DNA of 64,000 nucleotides from an uncultured Eubacteriales bacterium (GTDB lineage Bacteria; Bacillota; Clostridia; Christensenellales; Aristaeellaceae): NCBI GenBank assembly GCA_902799045.1, contig CADBZH010000002.1, positions 124,001 to 188,000 of the forward strand, read 5' to 3'. Shown piece by piece: positions 17,138 to 24,781 of this stretch (position 1 is its first letter; each line of letters starts with the position of its first letter). The notes under the pieces were generated by a model. It saw only the letters and a program-made list of their open reading frames with translations, ran no database searches and was not told where the DNA came from. The position numbers and the translations under genes were made by a program.

Positions 17138-18098
17138 AAGGGGAATCTACTTTCGCCGGATATGCGCGTCACTGGCGCTGATTTTCGCGATATCAGCCTC
17201 GCTTTCGGGCTGTCAGCGGCTGGTTGAGCCTGAAAACGAGTCTATCTCGATCTATGCGACCTTCTGGCCGATCTACGCGCTGTCGGATGCGGTCATGCGG
17301 GATATTCCCGACGCGCAGCTGAAGCTGCTGGCGCAGCCGCAGGACGGCTGTCTGAGGGATTACCAGCTTTCAGACTGGGACGCGGCGCTGCTCTCCGCCG
17401 ACGCCGACGCGATCCTCATGGGCGGCCGCGGCCTGGAGAGCTTCGAGAGCCTGCTGTTCGGCTGGGGCGAGAGCGGCCCGGCAGTCTCGGCGGTGCTCTA
17501 CAACATCGAGCTCTACAATCAGGACGACACCGTTAACGGCGAGTCGGAATCCCACCTGAGAGGCGGAAATCCGCACCTGTACATGTCCCTCGAGGGCGCG
17601 AAAGAGATCATCCTGAGCGCGTCCGCGATGCTGCAATCATTGGATCCTCAGTACGCAAAAAAATACGTCGAAAACGCCCGGAACGCCGTCGAAGTGCTGG
17701 ATTCGCTACTGACGGGAAACCGCGAAGCGCTCGCCAAATACGAAGGGAAAAGCGTGATCCTGATGAACGAGGCCCTGATCTACACAGCCAGGGACTATGG
17801 GCTGATGCCCACCGCATGGATCGACCGCGAGAGCGGTGAAAACCTTGTGGATGCGCAGCTGGACAGCTGCCTGGAGCGCCTGGAGGCGTCCGGCGCGCGG
17901 GTGATCCTGATCGAGAAGCAGGCCCCGCAGCCGCTGGTGGAGGCGCTTAAGGCGCAAGGCTATGCCGTCGCGAGGCTGGACGTGCTGTCCACACATCGCG
18001 CGGACGAGGGGTTTGACCGATACGCCGAAGCCCAGGCCGCCAACGCGCAGGCCATCGCCCGGGCATTCGCAGAAGCAGACGGGGAGGACGAGCATTGA
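17121..18098 (+). CDS. ZnuA/TroA-like metal-binding lipoprotein with altered ligands
   Basis: The 325-aa protein has a lipoprotein signal ending in LSGC (about residue 30) and the TroA-superfamily layout. Of the usual four metal ligands, the His of NPHLYM and the Asp of RLDVLS are present, but the first His site reads CLRDYQ and the third reads NEALIY where HDAFxY is usual. It overlaps miaA by 17 bp and no ABC permease or ATPase gene is nearby. It may bind a different metal or ligand, or act with a distant transporter. Family placement is reasonably safe; zinc specificity is not. Confidence 0.75.
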   Translation: MNVLNRRGIYFRRICASLALIFAISASLSGCQRLVEPENESISIYATFWPIYALSDAVMRDIPDAQLKLLAQPQDGCLRDYQLSDWDAALLSADADAILMGGRGLESFESLLFGWGESGPAVSAVLYNIELYNQDDTVNGESESHLRGGNPHLYMSLEGAKEIILSASAMLQSLDPQYAKKYVENARNAVEVLDSLLTGNREALAKYEGKSVILMNEALIYTARDYGLMPTAWIDRESGENLVDAQLDSCLERLEASGARVILIEKQAPQPLVEALKAQGYAVARLDVLSTHRADEGFDRYAEAQAANAQAIARAFAEADGEDEH

Positions 18099-18544
18099 AG
18101 CAGGTCATCATCTACACAGACGGCGCGTGTTCCGGCAATCCCGGCCCGGGCGGCTGGGGCGCGATACTGATGTATAAGGAGACAAAGCTGGAAATCTCCG
18201 GCTTCGAGGCCCACACGACCAACAACCGCATGGAGCTGATGGCGCCCATCGCGGCGCTGTCGAAGCTCAAGGAACCCTGTGAGGTGCGCCTCTATTCCGA
18301 CAGCGCCTACCTGGTCAACGCCTTCCAGAAGGGCTGGCTGGACAGCTGGCAGCAGCGGAATTGGATCAAAAGCGATAAAAAGCCAGTGGAAAACCAGGAT
18401 CTGTGGCAGGTGATCCTCAAGTATACGCAAATTCACAGCATCCAGTGGCACAAGGTGAAGGGCCACGCCGACAACCCGTACAACAATCGCTGCGACGAGC
18501 TGGCGACCGGGGAAATCAGGCGGCACAGGGAACAAATGGTATAA
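18095..18544 (+). CDS. rnhA: Ribonuclease HI
   Basis: The 149-aa enzyme starts at TTG 18095, with GGGGAGG 7 nt upstream, and overlaps the preceding stop. The DEDD active site is complete: Asp9 (YTDGACSGNPG), Glu47 (NNRMELM), Asp69 (YSDSAYL) and Asp134, with the catalytic-loop His124 (HADNPYNNRCDE). It degrades the RNA strand of RNA-DNA hybrids. The last codons and the stop lie inside the ~90-bp dispersed repeat that begins at 18537. Confidence 0.97.
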   Translation: MKQVIIYTDGACSGNPGPGGWGAILMYKETKLEISGFEAHTTNNRMELMAPIAALSKLKEPCEVRLYSDSAYLVNAFQKGWLDSWQQRNWIKSDKKPVENQDLWQVILKYTQIHSIQWHKVKGHADNPYNNRCDELATGEIRRHREQMV

Positions 18545-18628
18545 TGATTAGGAAAAACAGAGTTTTTCCGGGGCGCCGGGCAAGGGAGCGAAGCGAGTTG
18601 CGCAGCACGGCGACAATCATATAATGAA
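18537..18628 (+). repeat. Dispersed ~90-bp repeat R2, copy A
   Basis: The block matches the reverse complement of 24563-24657 with few differences. It contains a hairpin of the form GGAAAAnC...GnTTTTCC, the stretch CAAGGGAGCGAAGCGAG, and TATAATG-like sequences at both ends. In this copy TTGCGC (18598-18603), 16 bp and TATAAT (18620-18625) form a promoter-like pair pointing right. Confidence 0.85.
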
Positions 18629-18655
18629 ACGCGGCGGATCATTCCGTCGCGTTTT
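18628..18655. terminator. Convergent terminator of rnhA and the recombinase
   Basis: The stem AACGCGGCGG (18628-18637) and CCGTCGCGTT (18644-18653), with one G-T pair, is followed by TTTT on the plus side. The recombinase stop codon (18639-18641) lies in the loop region. Confidence 0.75.
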
Positions 18656-19718
18656 GATCGTCCTCGTCCTCCGGGTCCGTTCGCAGGTGCACCCTTTGTG
18701 CGGCCATGCGGCGTCGATCGTCGGACATGGCGGCATAGTGCCGGCGCGTGGTGTTCACGTCGCTGTGGCCCAGTACGTCGGCCACCAGATAGATATCGCC
18801 GGTTTCATGATAGAGGTTCGTGCCGAAGGTGCTGCGGAGCTTGTGGGGGCTCAGGTGCTTCTTCAGCGGCGCGGCGAGGCTGGCGTATTTCTTGACCATC
18901 AGCTGCACCGCGCGCACCGAAATGCGCCGGTTTTGCAGCGACAGGAACAGGGCGTCCTCGTGGCCGGGCTGGGGCGTGATCTCGCGCCGCAGCTTCAGGT
19001 AATCCTTCAGCACCTGGGCGACCTCGTCCGGGAAATAGAGTATGGCCTGGCTGCCGCCCTTGCGGGTGACCAGGAAGCCGTTGATTGAAAAATCGAGGTC
19101 GTCGATGTTGATGCCTACCAGCTCGCTGACGCGGATACCCGTGCCCAAAAACAGCGTCAGGATCGCCAAATCGCGGGCCTTGGTGTGCTCGTTGTACTTC
19201 TTCTGGCGCTCGGAGAGCATCTCTCCGGACTCCACAAGATCCAGCATGTGGGCCACTTCGTCGATCTCCAGGCGGATGATCGGCTTGGCGTGGCGCTTCG
19301 GCATGTCCACCAACGCCGCCGGATCGGACTCAATATAGCCATTTTTGTAAAGAAATTTGTAAAAGCTACGTAAAGACGACAATTTGCGCATTTTTCCCAT
19401 GTCCTGGTTGGAAAACTCAACGTCGTCCTTGACGTAGAGGCCCAAAAAGTCCAGATACATGTAGATATCGCGCGAGGAAACACTTGCCAGGTCCGCAACG
19501 GTCAGCGTCTGAGGCGTTTTTTCGGCGAATTTCGGCAGTTCGTTGACCAGAAACCCGAAAAAGAGCTTCAAATCGCACACATAGGCGTAGCGCGTCAACG
19601 GCTGAGTCGTGGAATCGATCGCGTTGATGAAATCAAAGCATACGTCCGGCAATTCGCGCAGCGCGGCGCGGGTCAACAGCTGCAGCTCCTTGGCACGATC
19701 TTCGGCGTAAGTGGACAT
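18639..19718 (-). CDS. Orphan tyrosine recombinase (XerC/D-like)
   Basis: The 359-aa protein has a SAM-like N-terminal DNA-binding domain (about 10-130) and a catalytic domain with the full set of residues: Arg196 (GTGIRVSEL), Lys220 (TRKGG), His292 and Arg295 (SPHKLRSTF), His318 (LGHSD) and nucleophile Tyr328. It is longer than XerC/XerD (about 300 aa) through an N-terminal extension and an acidic tail. No phage, transposon or partner recombinase gene is adjacent. GGAGG 10 nt upstream sets the ATG at 19718. The DNA just upstream holds three copies of a ~22-bp motif, so autoregulation or local recombination is possible. Confidence 0.92.
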   Translation of the reverse strand: MSTYAEDRAKELQLLTRAALRELPDVCFDFINAIDSTTQPLTRYAYVCDLKLFFGFLVNELPKFAEKTPQTLTVADLASVSSRDIYMYLDFLGLYVKDDVEFSNQDMGKMRKLSSLRSFYKFLYKNGYIESDPAALVDMPKRHAKPIIRLEIDEVAHMLDLVESGEMLSERQKKYNEHTKARDLAILTLFLGTGIRVSELVGINIDDLDFSINGFLVTRKGGSQAILYFPDEVAQVLKDYLKLRREITPQPGHEDALFLSLQNRRISVRAVQLMVKKYASLAAPLKKHLSPHKLRSTFGTNLYHETGDIYLVADVLGHSDVNTTRRHYAAMSDDRRRMAAQRVHLRTDPEDEDDQNATE

Positions 19719-19762
19719 TCAGAAAAAACCTCCGATTGATGTGTGAATGGGAATCGCGTTTT

Positions 19763-19782
19763 TCGCAAAACAGATATGCCAA
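19763..19782 (-). promoter_or_regulatory. Motif site A upstream of the recombinase
   Basis: The plus strand reads TCGCAAAACAGATATGCC, on the promoter-proximal side of an AT-rich segment (19783-19812). It shares the CAGATATGCC half with site B, in the same orientation. Confidence 0.5.
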
Positions 19783-19819
19783 TACAACATATATAAAGCA
19801 TTAATATATTGAAGCCACG

Positions 19820-19843
19820 GCTTTTGCGAAACAGATATGCCCG
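19820..19843 (-). promoter_or_regulatory. Motif site B upstream of the recombinase
   Basis: The plus strand reads GCTTTTGCGAAA followed by CAGATATGCCC. Together with site A it brackets the AT-rich segment most likely to hold the recombinase promoter. Confidence 0.5.
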
Positions 19844-19896
19844 TATGATCGTGAAAGCGTTGCGTGTGGCAGAATAACCTGTCAATAACCCCTTTT

Positions 19897-19920
19897 TGGG
19901 CATATCTTTTCGCAAAAGCT
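19897..19920 (-). promoter_or_regulatory. Motif site C upstream of the recombinase, inverted
   Basis: The minus strand reads GCTTTTGCGAAA followed by AGATATGCCC, so the site is inverted relative to sites A and B and shares 21 of 22-23 bases with site B. Confidence 0.5.
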
Positions 19921-19995
19921 GCCTTTTACGCAGAGATTCAGATTAAACAGCCCCGCGCGTCAGTCCGTCCCCCAAGGCCATCGTCCCACGTCGCT

Positions 19996-20253
19996 TTAGG
20001 GCTTTTCGTCCCTGAAGCAATCAAACGGCGTGACGCCATCCGTCTCCTCAAGGTCCTTTCGAAGCTGTTCATACACCGGATTGCCGCTGCTGTCCTCGAT
20101 GATCTCGTCAATTTCTATGGCGTTGTAATCCGCGCCGGTGTTGACGCACTTCATGCAGTTATCACAGATCTTGTTCGGATCGAGGTCACAGACATTGCAT
20201 TCGCCGCAATCGTCGCAGATCTTCGTCTCGTCCAACACGCACATCTTTTCCAT
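19996..20253 (-). CDS. Cys-dense small protein, probable metal or Fe-S binder
   Basis: The 85-aa product has eight cysteines packed into two clusters, CDDCGECNVC and CDNCMKC, within residues 12-36, followed by an acidic helical tail. I recognise no named family. The paired CxxCxxC pattern suggests zinc or Fe-S binding. The ATG at 20253 has GGGGGA upstream; a TTG at 20271 is also in frame. It sits 14 bp downstream of the DUF6062 gene, itself a Cys/His-rich protein, and the two are probably one operon. Confidence 0.7.
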   Translation of the reverse strand: MEKMCVLDETKICDDCGECNVCDLDPNKICDNCMKCVNTGADYNAIEIDEIIEDSSGNPVYEQLRKDLEETDGVTPFDCFRDEKP

Positions 20254-20267
20254 CGGATCATCCCCCG

Positions 20268-21023
20268 TCAATCGTCCACGACCACCTGGTGGCCCAGCTT
20301 GTTCACAGAGCGCTTCACGGCGTCCCGGCTGTTGCCCCAGGGCTTGTCCTGGTTGCAGTAGTCAAACTTGTTCGTGAACCATTCAATTTCGCCCTCCAGG
20401 CGCTCAAAGCTCTTCATCTCCACGTCCGTCAGCGTGTCCACGAATCTTTTAAGCAGGTCACCGGACAAATGCTTGGGTGCCATCTCCAGCGCCTGGGCGT
20501 AGTGATGCAGGCACATGCCCTTGGATTCGGCAAAGAGCTTCGGGAACTCCGCCTCGTGCTTGTACATGTAGAGCACCGTGTACAGATAGCGCTCCATGCT
20601 CTCAGCGATGCGCTCGCACATCAGGCAGGACGTTTCGAACTGGCGCACCTCTCCCGCCACTTCGATAAGCCCCGCGCCCTTGCCGCTGCCGATGCGCTTG
20701 AAGATGGGCTTTCCGGCTTCCGCGGCGGCGGCTTCCCGGGCGCGCCGGGCGCTCTCCTGAAGGGATTTCATGCTCTCCTTCATGTAGGTGTGCGTCATCA
20801 GCGCCAGGCCCAGGCGGTTGCCGGCGTCGTACATCATCTTGAAGTGATCGGCGCAAAAGCCCTTCTTGTTGACCTCCATGCGCTGGCTGGGTTCCATCAC
20901 CGATTCGCCCAGGAAATAGTCGACGTTTTGCGCCTCCACCTTGGCGTTCAGAAGACACAGCGGGCATTCACAGTCCTGACGGTAGCTCTCCCAGATGGGC
21001 GCGGTATCGATATGCTGCTTCAT
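20268..21023 (-). CDS. DUF6062 family protein
   Basis: The 251-aa protein begins MKQHIDTAPIWESY and has conserved metal-type pairs: CECPLC, FCADHF, SCLMC and MCLHHY. The spacing suggests two zinc sites built from Cys and His. The rest is helical. Its function is unknown. The ATG at 21023 is preceded by GAGGAAG and a good promoter whose -35 overlaps the terminator of the gene upstream. Confidence 0.8.
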   Translation of the reverse strand: MKQHIDTAPIWESYRQDCECPLCLLNAKVEAQNVDYFLGESVMEPSQRMEVNKKGFCADHFKMMYDAGNRLGLALMTHTYMKESMKSLQESARRAREAAAAEAGKPIFKRIGSGKGAGLIEVAGEVRQFETSCLMCERIAESMERYLYTVLYMYKHEAEFPKLFAESKGMCLHHYAQALEMAPKHLSGDLLKRFVDTLTDVEMKSFERLEGEIEWFTNKFDYCNQDKPWGNSRDAVKRSVNKLGHQVVVDD

Positions 21024-21045
21024 GCAAATCACTTCCTCGTTGTGT

Positions 21046-21074
21046 ATTGTAGCATGTTTTCGCAAAAAACACAA
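21046..21074 (-). promoter_or_regulatory. Promoter of the DUF6062 operon with embedded motif
   Basis: Minus-strand TTGTGT (21074-21069) and TACAAT (21051-21046) are spaced by 17 bp. The spacer contains TTTTGCGAAAACATGC, which resembles the motif found upstream of the recombinase. Confidence 0.65.
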
Positions 21075-21099
21075 GAGAGCCGCTTCGCGCGACTCTCTC
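21062..21099 (-). terminator. Terminator of the zinc-ribbon membrane protein gene
   Basis: The minus-strand stem GAGAGTCGC with GCGGCTCTC (one mismatch) is followed by TTGTGTTTTTT. The T-rich end doubles as the -35 region of the DUF6062 promoter. Confidence 0.75.
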
Positions 21100-21105
21100 T
21101 GCCAT

Positions 21106-21519
21106 TCATGCCCTCTGCTTGAAGGCGTGGCGGCACTTGCCGCAGGTGACGGTCACCTCGCCCACCTTCCTGGGAAGGCGCAGCCGGGAATGGCATTCCG
21201 GGCACTTGAAATACTTGTACTTGCGCATGTTCTTCAGCCGGTTGACGAACTGCTTCACGCTGGAGCGGGCCTTGCGCCAGACGCCGAGGAATTTCATGTT
21301 TTCAGCGTAGCGCTTCTCGATGTTGCGCGAAAACATTCGAAACAGGGACAGGCCGTAGGCCACCAGGCCAACGAGGTAAAACAGGCCGATGCGCGTGATG
21401 GTGGTGAGCATCGACAGCGCCAGGCTGGTGATCAGCAGCGCCAGGGACAGCTCATCCGCACCCCGACGGCCGATCATGAACTTGCGAAGCCCTTCTTTTG
21501 CCTTCTGGAATATGGACAT
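21106..21519 (-). CDS. Zinc-ribbon membrane protein of unknown function
   Basis: The 137-aa product has a basic N-terminus, one long or two closely spaced hydrophobic segments (about residues 24-60), a basic cytoplasmic stretch, and a C-terminal zinc ribbon made of CPECH and CGKCRHAF. I do not recognise a named family. It follows the DnaJ-domain gene by 24 bp in the same direction, so the DUF5685, DnaJ and zinc-ribbon genes look like one transcription unit. Confidence 0.7.
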   Translation of the reverse strand: MSIFQKAKEGLRKFMIGRRGADELSLALLITSLALSMLTTITRIGLFYLVGLVAYGLSLFRMFSRNIEKRYAENMKFLGVWRKARSSVKQFVNRLKNMRKYKYFKCPECHSRLRLPRKVGEVTVTCGKCRHAFKQRA

Positions 21520-21543
21520 AGATCATTTCCTCCTGATTTGCCT

Positions 21544-22218
21544 TTATAGCCAGCCGCCGTAATAGCCGCCGCGCCCGCCGCAGCAGCAGCTGCCCAGTAC
21601 GCTGCACACCAGGTTCAGCGCGCAGCAACCCAGCAGCGGATTGCCGCAGAACACCATCGGCGCGGTGAAGCCCCGGCTTGCGCCGTTCTGCTGGTAGTAT
21701 TGCGCGCCACCCTCAAGCCGGCTCAACAGCGCCCGATACTCAAAGCTGTTCGGGTCCATGCTGACGGCCTGCCGCGCGTAATTGAGGGCCGCGATGCGAT
21801 TCCCCAGGCCCAGGCTGGCCTCGCCGCAGAGATAGTACCACTCCGCGCCGCGCTCGTCGATGCCCTCCAGCACGTTCATGGCCTCCTGGAAGCGGCGGGC
21901 GTGGATGTAGTTGCGGGCGGCCTGCATGTGAGGGTTGGCGCTGGCGCCGGAGTTGTAGCCGCCATAGCCATTATAGCCGCCATAGCCACCGTATCCGCTG
22001 CCGTAGCCCTGCTGGCCGTAGCCGGAGGCACTCCCCTCCCGGCGCATCTTCATCACCAGCGAATAGGCCTCGTTGACCTCCTTCATCCGCGCTTCCGCCT
22101 CGGGCGAGCCGTGGTTCACGTCGGGATGGTATTTCTTCGCCAGCGCGCGATACGCCTTCTTGACTTCCTCGTCCGTCGCCTGGGGCGAAACACCCAGTAT
22201 GCGATAGGGATCCTGCAT
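21544..22218 (-). CDS. DnaJ-domain protein with Gly/Tyr-rich linker
   Basis: The 224-aa protein has a J domain at residues 3-65 with the essential HPD (KKYHPDVN), then a Gly/Tyr/Asn-rich linker (about 70-100), a TPR-like helical pair (about 105-165), and a hydrophobic Cys/Gly-rich C-terminus with CC and CCC runs. It would recruit and stimulate an Hsp70, but it is not the standard DnaJ because the zinc-finger domain is absent. The ATG at 22218 overlaps the upstream stop (TAATG) and has AGGAG 7 nt away. Confidence 0.85.
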   Translation of the reverse strand: MQDPYRILGVSPQATDEEVKKAYRALAKKYHPDVNHGSPEAEARMKEVNEAYSLVMKMRREGSASGYGQQGYGSGYGGYGGYNGYGGYNSGASANPHMQAARNYIHARRFQEAMNVLEGIDERGAEWYYLCGEASLGLGNRIAALNYARQAVSMDPNSFEYRALLSRLEGGAQYYQQNGASRGFTAPMVFCGNPLLGCCALNLVCSVLGSCCCGGRGGYYGGWL

Positions 22219-23060
22219 TACCTTGCTCCTTTTCCCGTCGCGTCCCGCTTGCTCTGCAGGAACGCGTACTTGCTCCAAACGCCGGAATACAGCACATTGC
22301 TGAGGATATCGTAATCCAGCACGATCGGCAGCGACTCAAACGCCTCCGTCGCCCCGGCGACCATCATCGTCATGGCGGATCGGCAGAACTCCTCGTAATC
22401 CGCCCGGTCCAGCAGGCCTGTCAACGGGTTGTAGCGGCGCTTTTTGATGTCCTGCGGCAGGTCGTCGTAGGCGTCCATGAAGTAGATGAACCGCCCCAGC
22501 CCATCGCCGACGGCGCGCAGAGCGTCGGCCCAGTGATCGTTCCTGTAGACGAACAGCTCGCCCAGCAGCCTTCCGGTGGCGTTCACCGGCGCGTCGATCC
22601 CCGTGCGCTCTTCACCCTCGATGGCGTGGATCTCGTCGAGCCAGGCCTCGATGGCCGCGCATTTTTCGGGCCATTCGCGCTCGACCCTGCGATAGGCCCG
22701 CTTCAGCAGCGCGCCCTCTCCGGCGGCCAGCAGGCTTCGGTCGTCGCGCCAGTTGTCCAGGCACTTGTGATAGGCCAGCGCCACGTTCATGTCCGCCACA
22801 TAGTCCATCACCGGCGAAACGGCGTATTCATGGGCCTTCATCGGATGCGCTGGACAGCGCTCCCGACCGGCGCGCTCCCCCGGCTCGTAGAGGGCGTTCA
22901 AAAGCATCGCCAGGAACGTCAGGTCATAGCTCAGCGTCGCGCTGCCCCGGAGCCCGTGACGCGCCCGAAGCGTGGCGCAGAGGCCGCAGTAGACCGCGCG
23001 AAAGCGCCGCTGGCGCTCCTCGGGAAGCGCGTCGGCATTGATGACGATGTATCCGAACAT
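22218..23060 (-). CDS. DUF5685 family protein
   Basis: The 280-aa protein begins [15 protein letters not shown] and continues with YCGLCATL, the family signature. It has helical repeats with conserved [15 protein letters not shown] and [15 protein letters not shown], the latter reminiscent of Asp-rich helices in isoprenoid-type folds, though no activity is known. It is translationally coupled to the DnaJ-domain gene, so a shared role is likely. A minus-strand TATAAT at 23096-23091 probably belongs to its promoter, with a weak -35. Confidence 0.82.
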   Translation of the reverse strand: MFGYIVINADALPEERQRRFRAVYCGLCATLRARHGLRGSATLSYDLTFLAMLLNALYEPGERAGRERCPAHPMKAHEYAVSPVMDYVADMNVALAYHKCLDNWRDDRSLLAAGEGALLKRAYRRVEREWPEKCAAIEAWLDEIHAIEGEERTGIDAPVNATGRLLGELFVYRNDHWADALRAVGDGLGRFIYFMDAYDDLPQDIKKRRYNPLTGLLDRADYEEFCRSAMTMMVAGATEAFESLPIVLDYDILSNVLYSGVWSKYAFLQSKRDATGKGAR

Positions 23061-23135
23061 GGCCGCGCCTCCGCCTTTGAATTGGACGCTATTATACCCC
23101 GCTTTTGTAAACCCATCATCAACAAAATGAAAAGC

Positions 23136-24524
23136 TTATCGGCCGCTGCCGTGCAGCCCCAGCGCGGCGATGGCCTGGGCCACGGTCTCCACGCCCAGCA
23201 CCTCGACGCCCTCCGGCACGCGCAGGTTGCGCAGGTTGTACCTGGGCAGGATCAGGTGGTCGAAGCCCAGGCGCGCGCATTCGCCGATGCGGCGCTCCGC
23301 CTGGGATATGGCGCGCACCTCGCCTGCAAGGCCCACCTCGCCCATCACGGACCAGGTGCCGCCGATGGCGCGATTCCGATGGGACGAGGCGATGGCGGCG
23401 CAGAGGGCCAGGTCCGCCGCGGGTTCCGTCAGCGACATGCCGCCGGCGATGTTGATGTACACGTCCTGATCGTACATCCGAAGCCCGACCCGCTTTTCCA
23501 GCACGGCCAGCAGAAGCGCTAGCCGCCCCTGGTCCACGCCGCTGGCCATGCGGCGTGGATTGCCGAACACCGTGGTGCTCACCAGGGCCTGCACGTCCGT
23601 CAGCAGCGGCCGGGAGCCCTCCAGGGCGCACATCACCACCGAGCCGCTGGCGTCGTGGGCGCGCTCGGAAAGCAGCGCCTCGCTGGCGTTGGCGACCTCG
23701 CGCATGCCCTCCTCGGTCATCTCGAACATGCCCAGCTCGTTCACGGAGCCGAAGCGGTTCTTTACGGCGCGCAGCAGCCGGTACTGGTGCTGTCGGTCGC
23801 CCTCAAAGTAGAGCACGGCGTCCACCATGTGCTCCAGTATGCGCGGCCCGGCGATGGCGCCCTCCTTGGTGACGTGACCCACCAGGAACACGCTGCACCC
23901 GCTGACCTTCGCCAGACGCATCAGAAGCGACGCGCATTCGCGCACCTGGGAGACGCTGCCGGGGGCGCTGGCCATCTCCGGCAGATACATGGTCTGGATG
24001 GAATCGACGATCATCACGGTGGGTGAAAGCTGCTGCATGCGCTTTTCCACGGTGGTCATGTCGTTTTCGGAGAGCACGTAAAAGCCCGCCTGGGACGCGC
24101 CCAGCCGACGGGCGCGCATCTTGATCTGCCGCGCCGATTCCTCGCCGGACACATACAGCGCCGTCGCTCCGTCGGCGGCCATGTTGGCGCAAAGCTGGGT
24201 CAGCAGCGTCGACTTGCCGATGCCCGGGTCGCCTCCCACCAGGACGAGCGAGCCGTCCACGACGCCGCCGCCCAGCACGCGATCCAGCTCCGCGATGCCG
24301 CTGGAACGGCGCTCCATGCTCTCGTCGGGGATCTCGTCCACGCGCACGGCCTCGGCGTCGCTGCCGGGGGCGCGCTTCAGCTTCTTCTCCTCCGCCTTGA
24401 AGGCGGGGGCGCTCTCCTGTTCCTCAAAGGTGTTCCAGCTGCCGCAGTCAGGGCACTTCCCCATCCACTTCGGCGTCTCGTAGCCGCAGGACGAGCAGAT
24501 ATAGAGCGTCTTTGCCTTAGCCAA
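23136..24524 (-). CDS. radA: DNA repair protein RadA (Sms)
   Basis: The 462-aa protein has the N-terminal four-Cys zinc finger (CSSCGYETPKWMGKCPDC), a RecA-like ATPase with Walker A GGDPGIGKST and the RadA-specific KNRFG motif, and a C-terminal Lon-protease-like domain (about 280-455). It drives branch migration in recombinational repair. The start codon is TTG 24524, with GGAGG 8 nt upstream. The best -10 (TGGTATAAT) is supplied by the edge of repeat R2, copy B. Confidence 0.96.
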   Translation of the reverse strand: MAKAKTLYICSSCGYETPKWMGKCPDCGSWNTFEEQESAPAFKAEEKKLKRAPGSDAEAVRVDEIPDESMERRSSGIAELDRVLGGGVVDGSLVLVGGDPGIGKSTLLTQLCANMAADGATALYVSGEESARQIKMRARRLGASQAGFYVLSENDMTTVEKRMQQLSPTVMIVDSIQTMYLPEMASAPGSVSQVRECASLLMRLAKVSGCSVFLVGHVTKEGAIAGPRILEHMVDAVLYFEGDRQHQYRLLRAVKNRFGSVNELGMFEMTEEGMREVANASEALLSERAHDASGSVVMCALEGSRPLLTDVQALVSTTVFGNPRRMASGVDQGRLALLLAVLEKRVGLRMYDQDVYINIAGGMSLTEPAADLALCAAIASSHRNRAIGGTWSVMGEVGLAGEVRAISQAERRIGECARLGFDHLILPRYNLRNLRVPEGVEVLGVETVAQAIAALGLHGSGR

Positions 24525-24562
24525 GTTGCCTTCCTCCGATTATGCACATTGGGTTGTATGCG

Positions 24563-24657
24563 TTCATTATACCATGATTGTCGGCGTGCTGCGCAACTCG
24601 CTTCGCTCCCTTGCCCGCCGACCCGGAAAAGCTTTGCTTTTCCTAATCATTATACCA
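24563..24657 (-). repeat. Dispersed ~90-bp repeat R2, copy B
   Basis: This is the reverse-complement match of 18537-18628. The sequence TGGTATAATGA occurs as a direct repeat at both ends of this copy. The end facing radA gives an extended -10 (TG-n-TATAAT) about 40 bp upstream of the radA start. Confidence 0.85.
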
Positions 24658-24721
24658 CATTCTCCCGCGCCTGTGTAGCGGTTTGTTTACCTGTTCTTCC
24701 AGAAATTGCGCCGCTCTCGAC

Positions 24722-24750
24722 TTGCCAACCGCGCAAAAAAGCAATATAAT
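24722..24750 (+). promoter_or_regulatory. Promoter of the phosphoesterase-fold gene
   Basis: TTGCCA (24722-24727) and a perfect TATAAT (24745-24750) are spaced by 17 bp. Confidence 0.85.
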
Positions 24751-24781
24751 AAAATGAATACTTGTTTTGAGGGAGTCCGCA

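Noticed and set aside
18639-19718. Prophage or integrative element marked by the recombinase
   Set aside because: No phage, conjugation or accessory genes flank it, and both sides are ordinary chromosomal genes. It is not next to the tRNA gene either.
19763-19920. Chromosomal dif site next to the tyrosine recombinase
   Set aside because: The motif does not resemble the Firmicutes dif consensus and occurs three times; a dif site is single.
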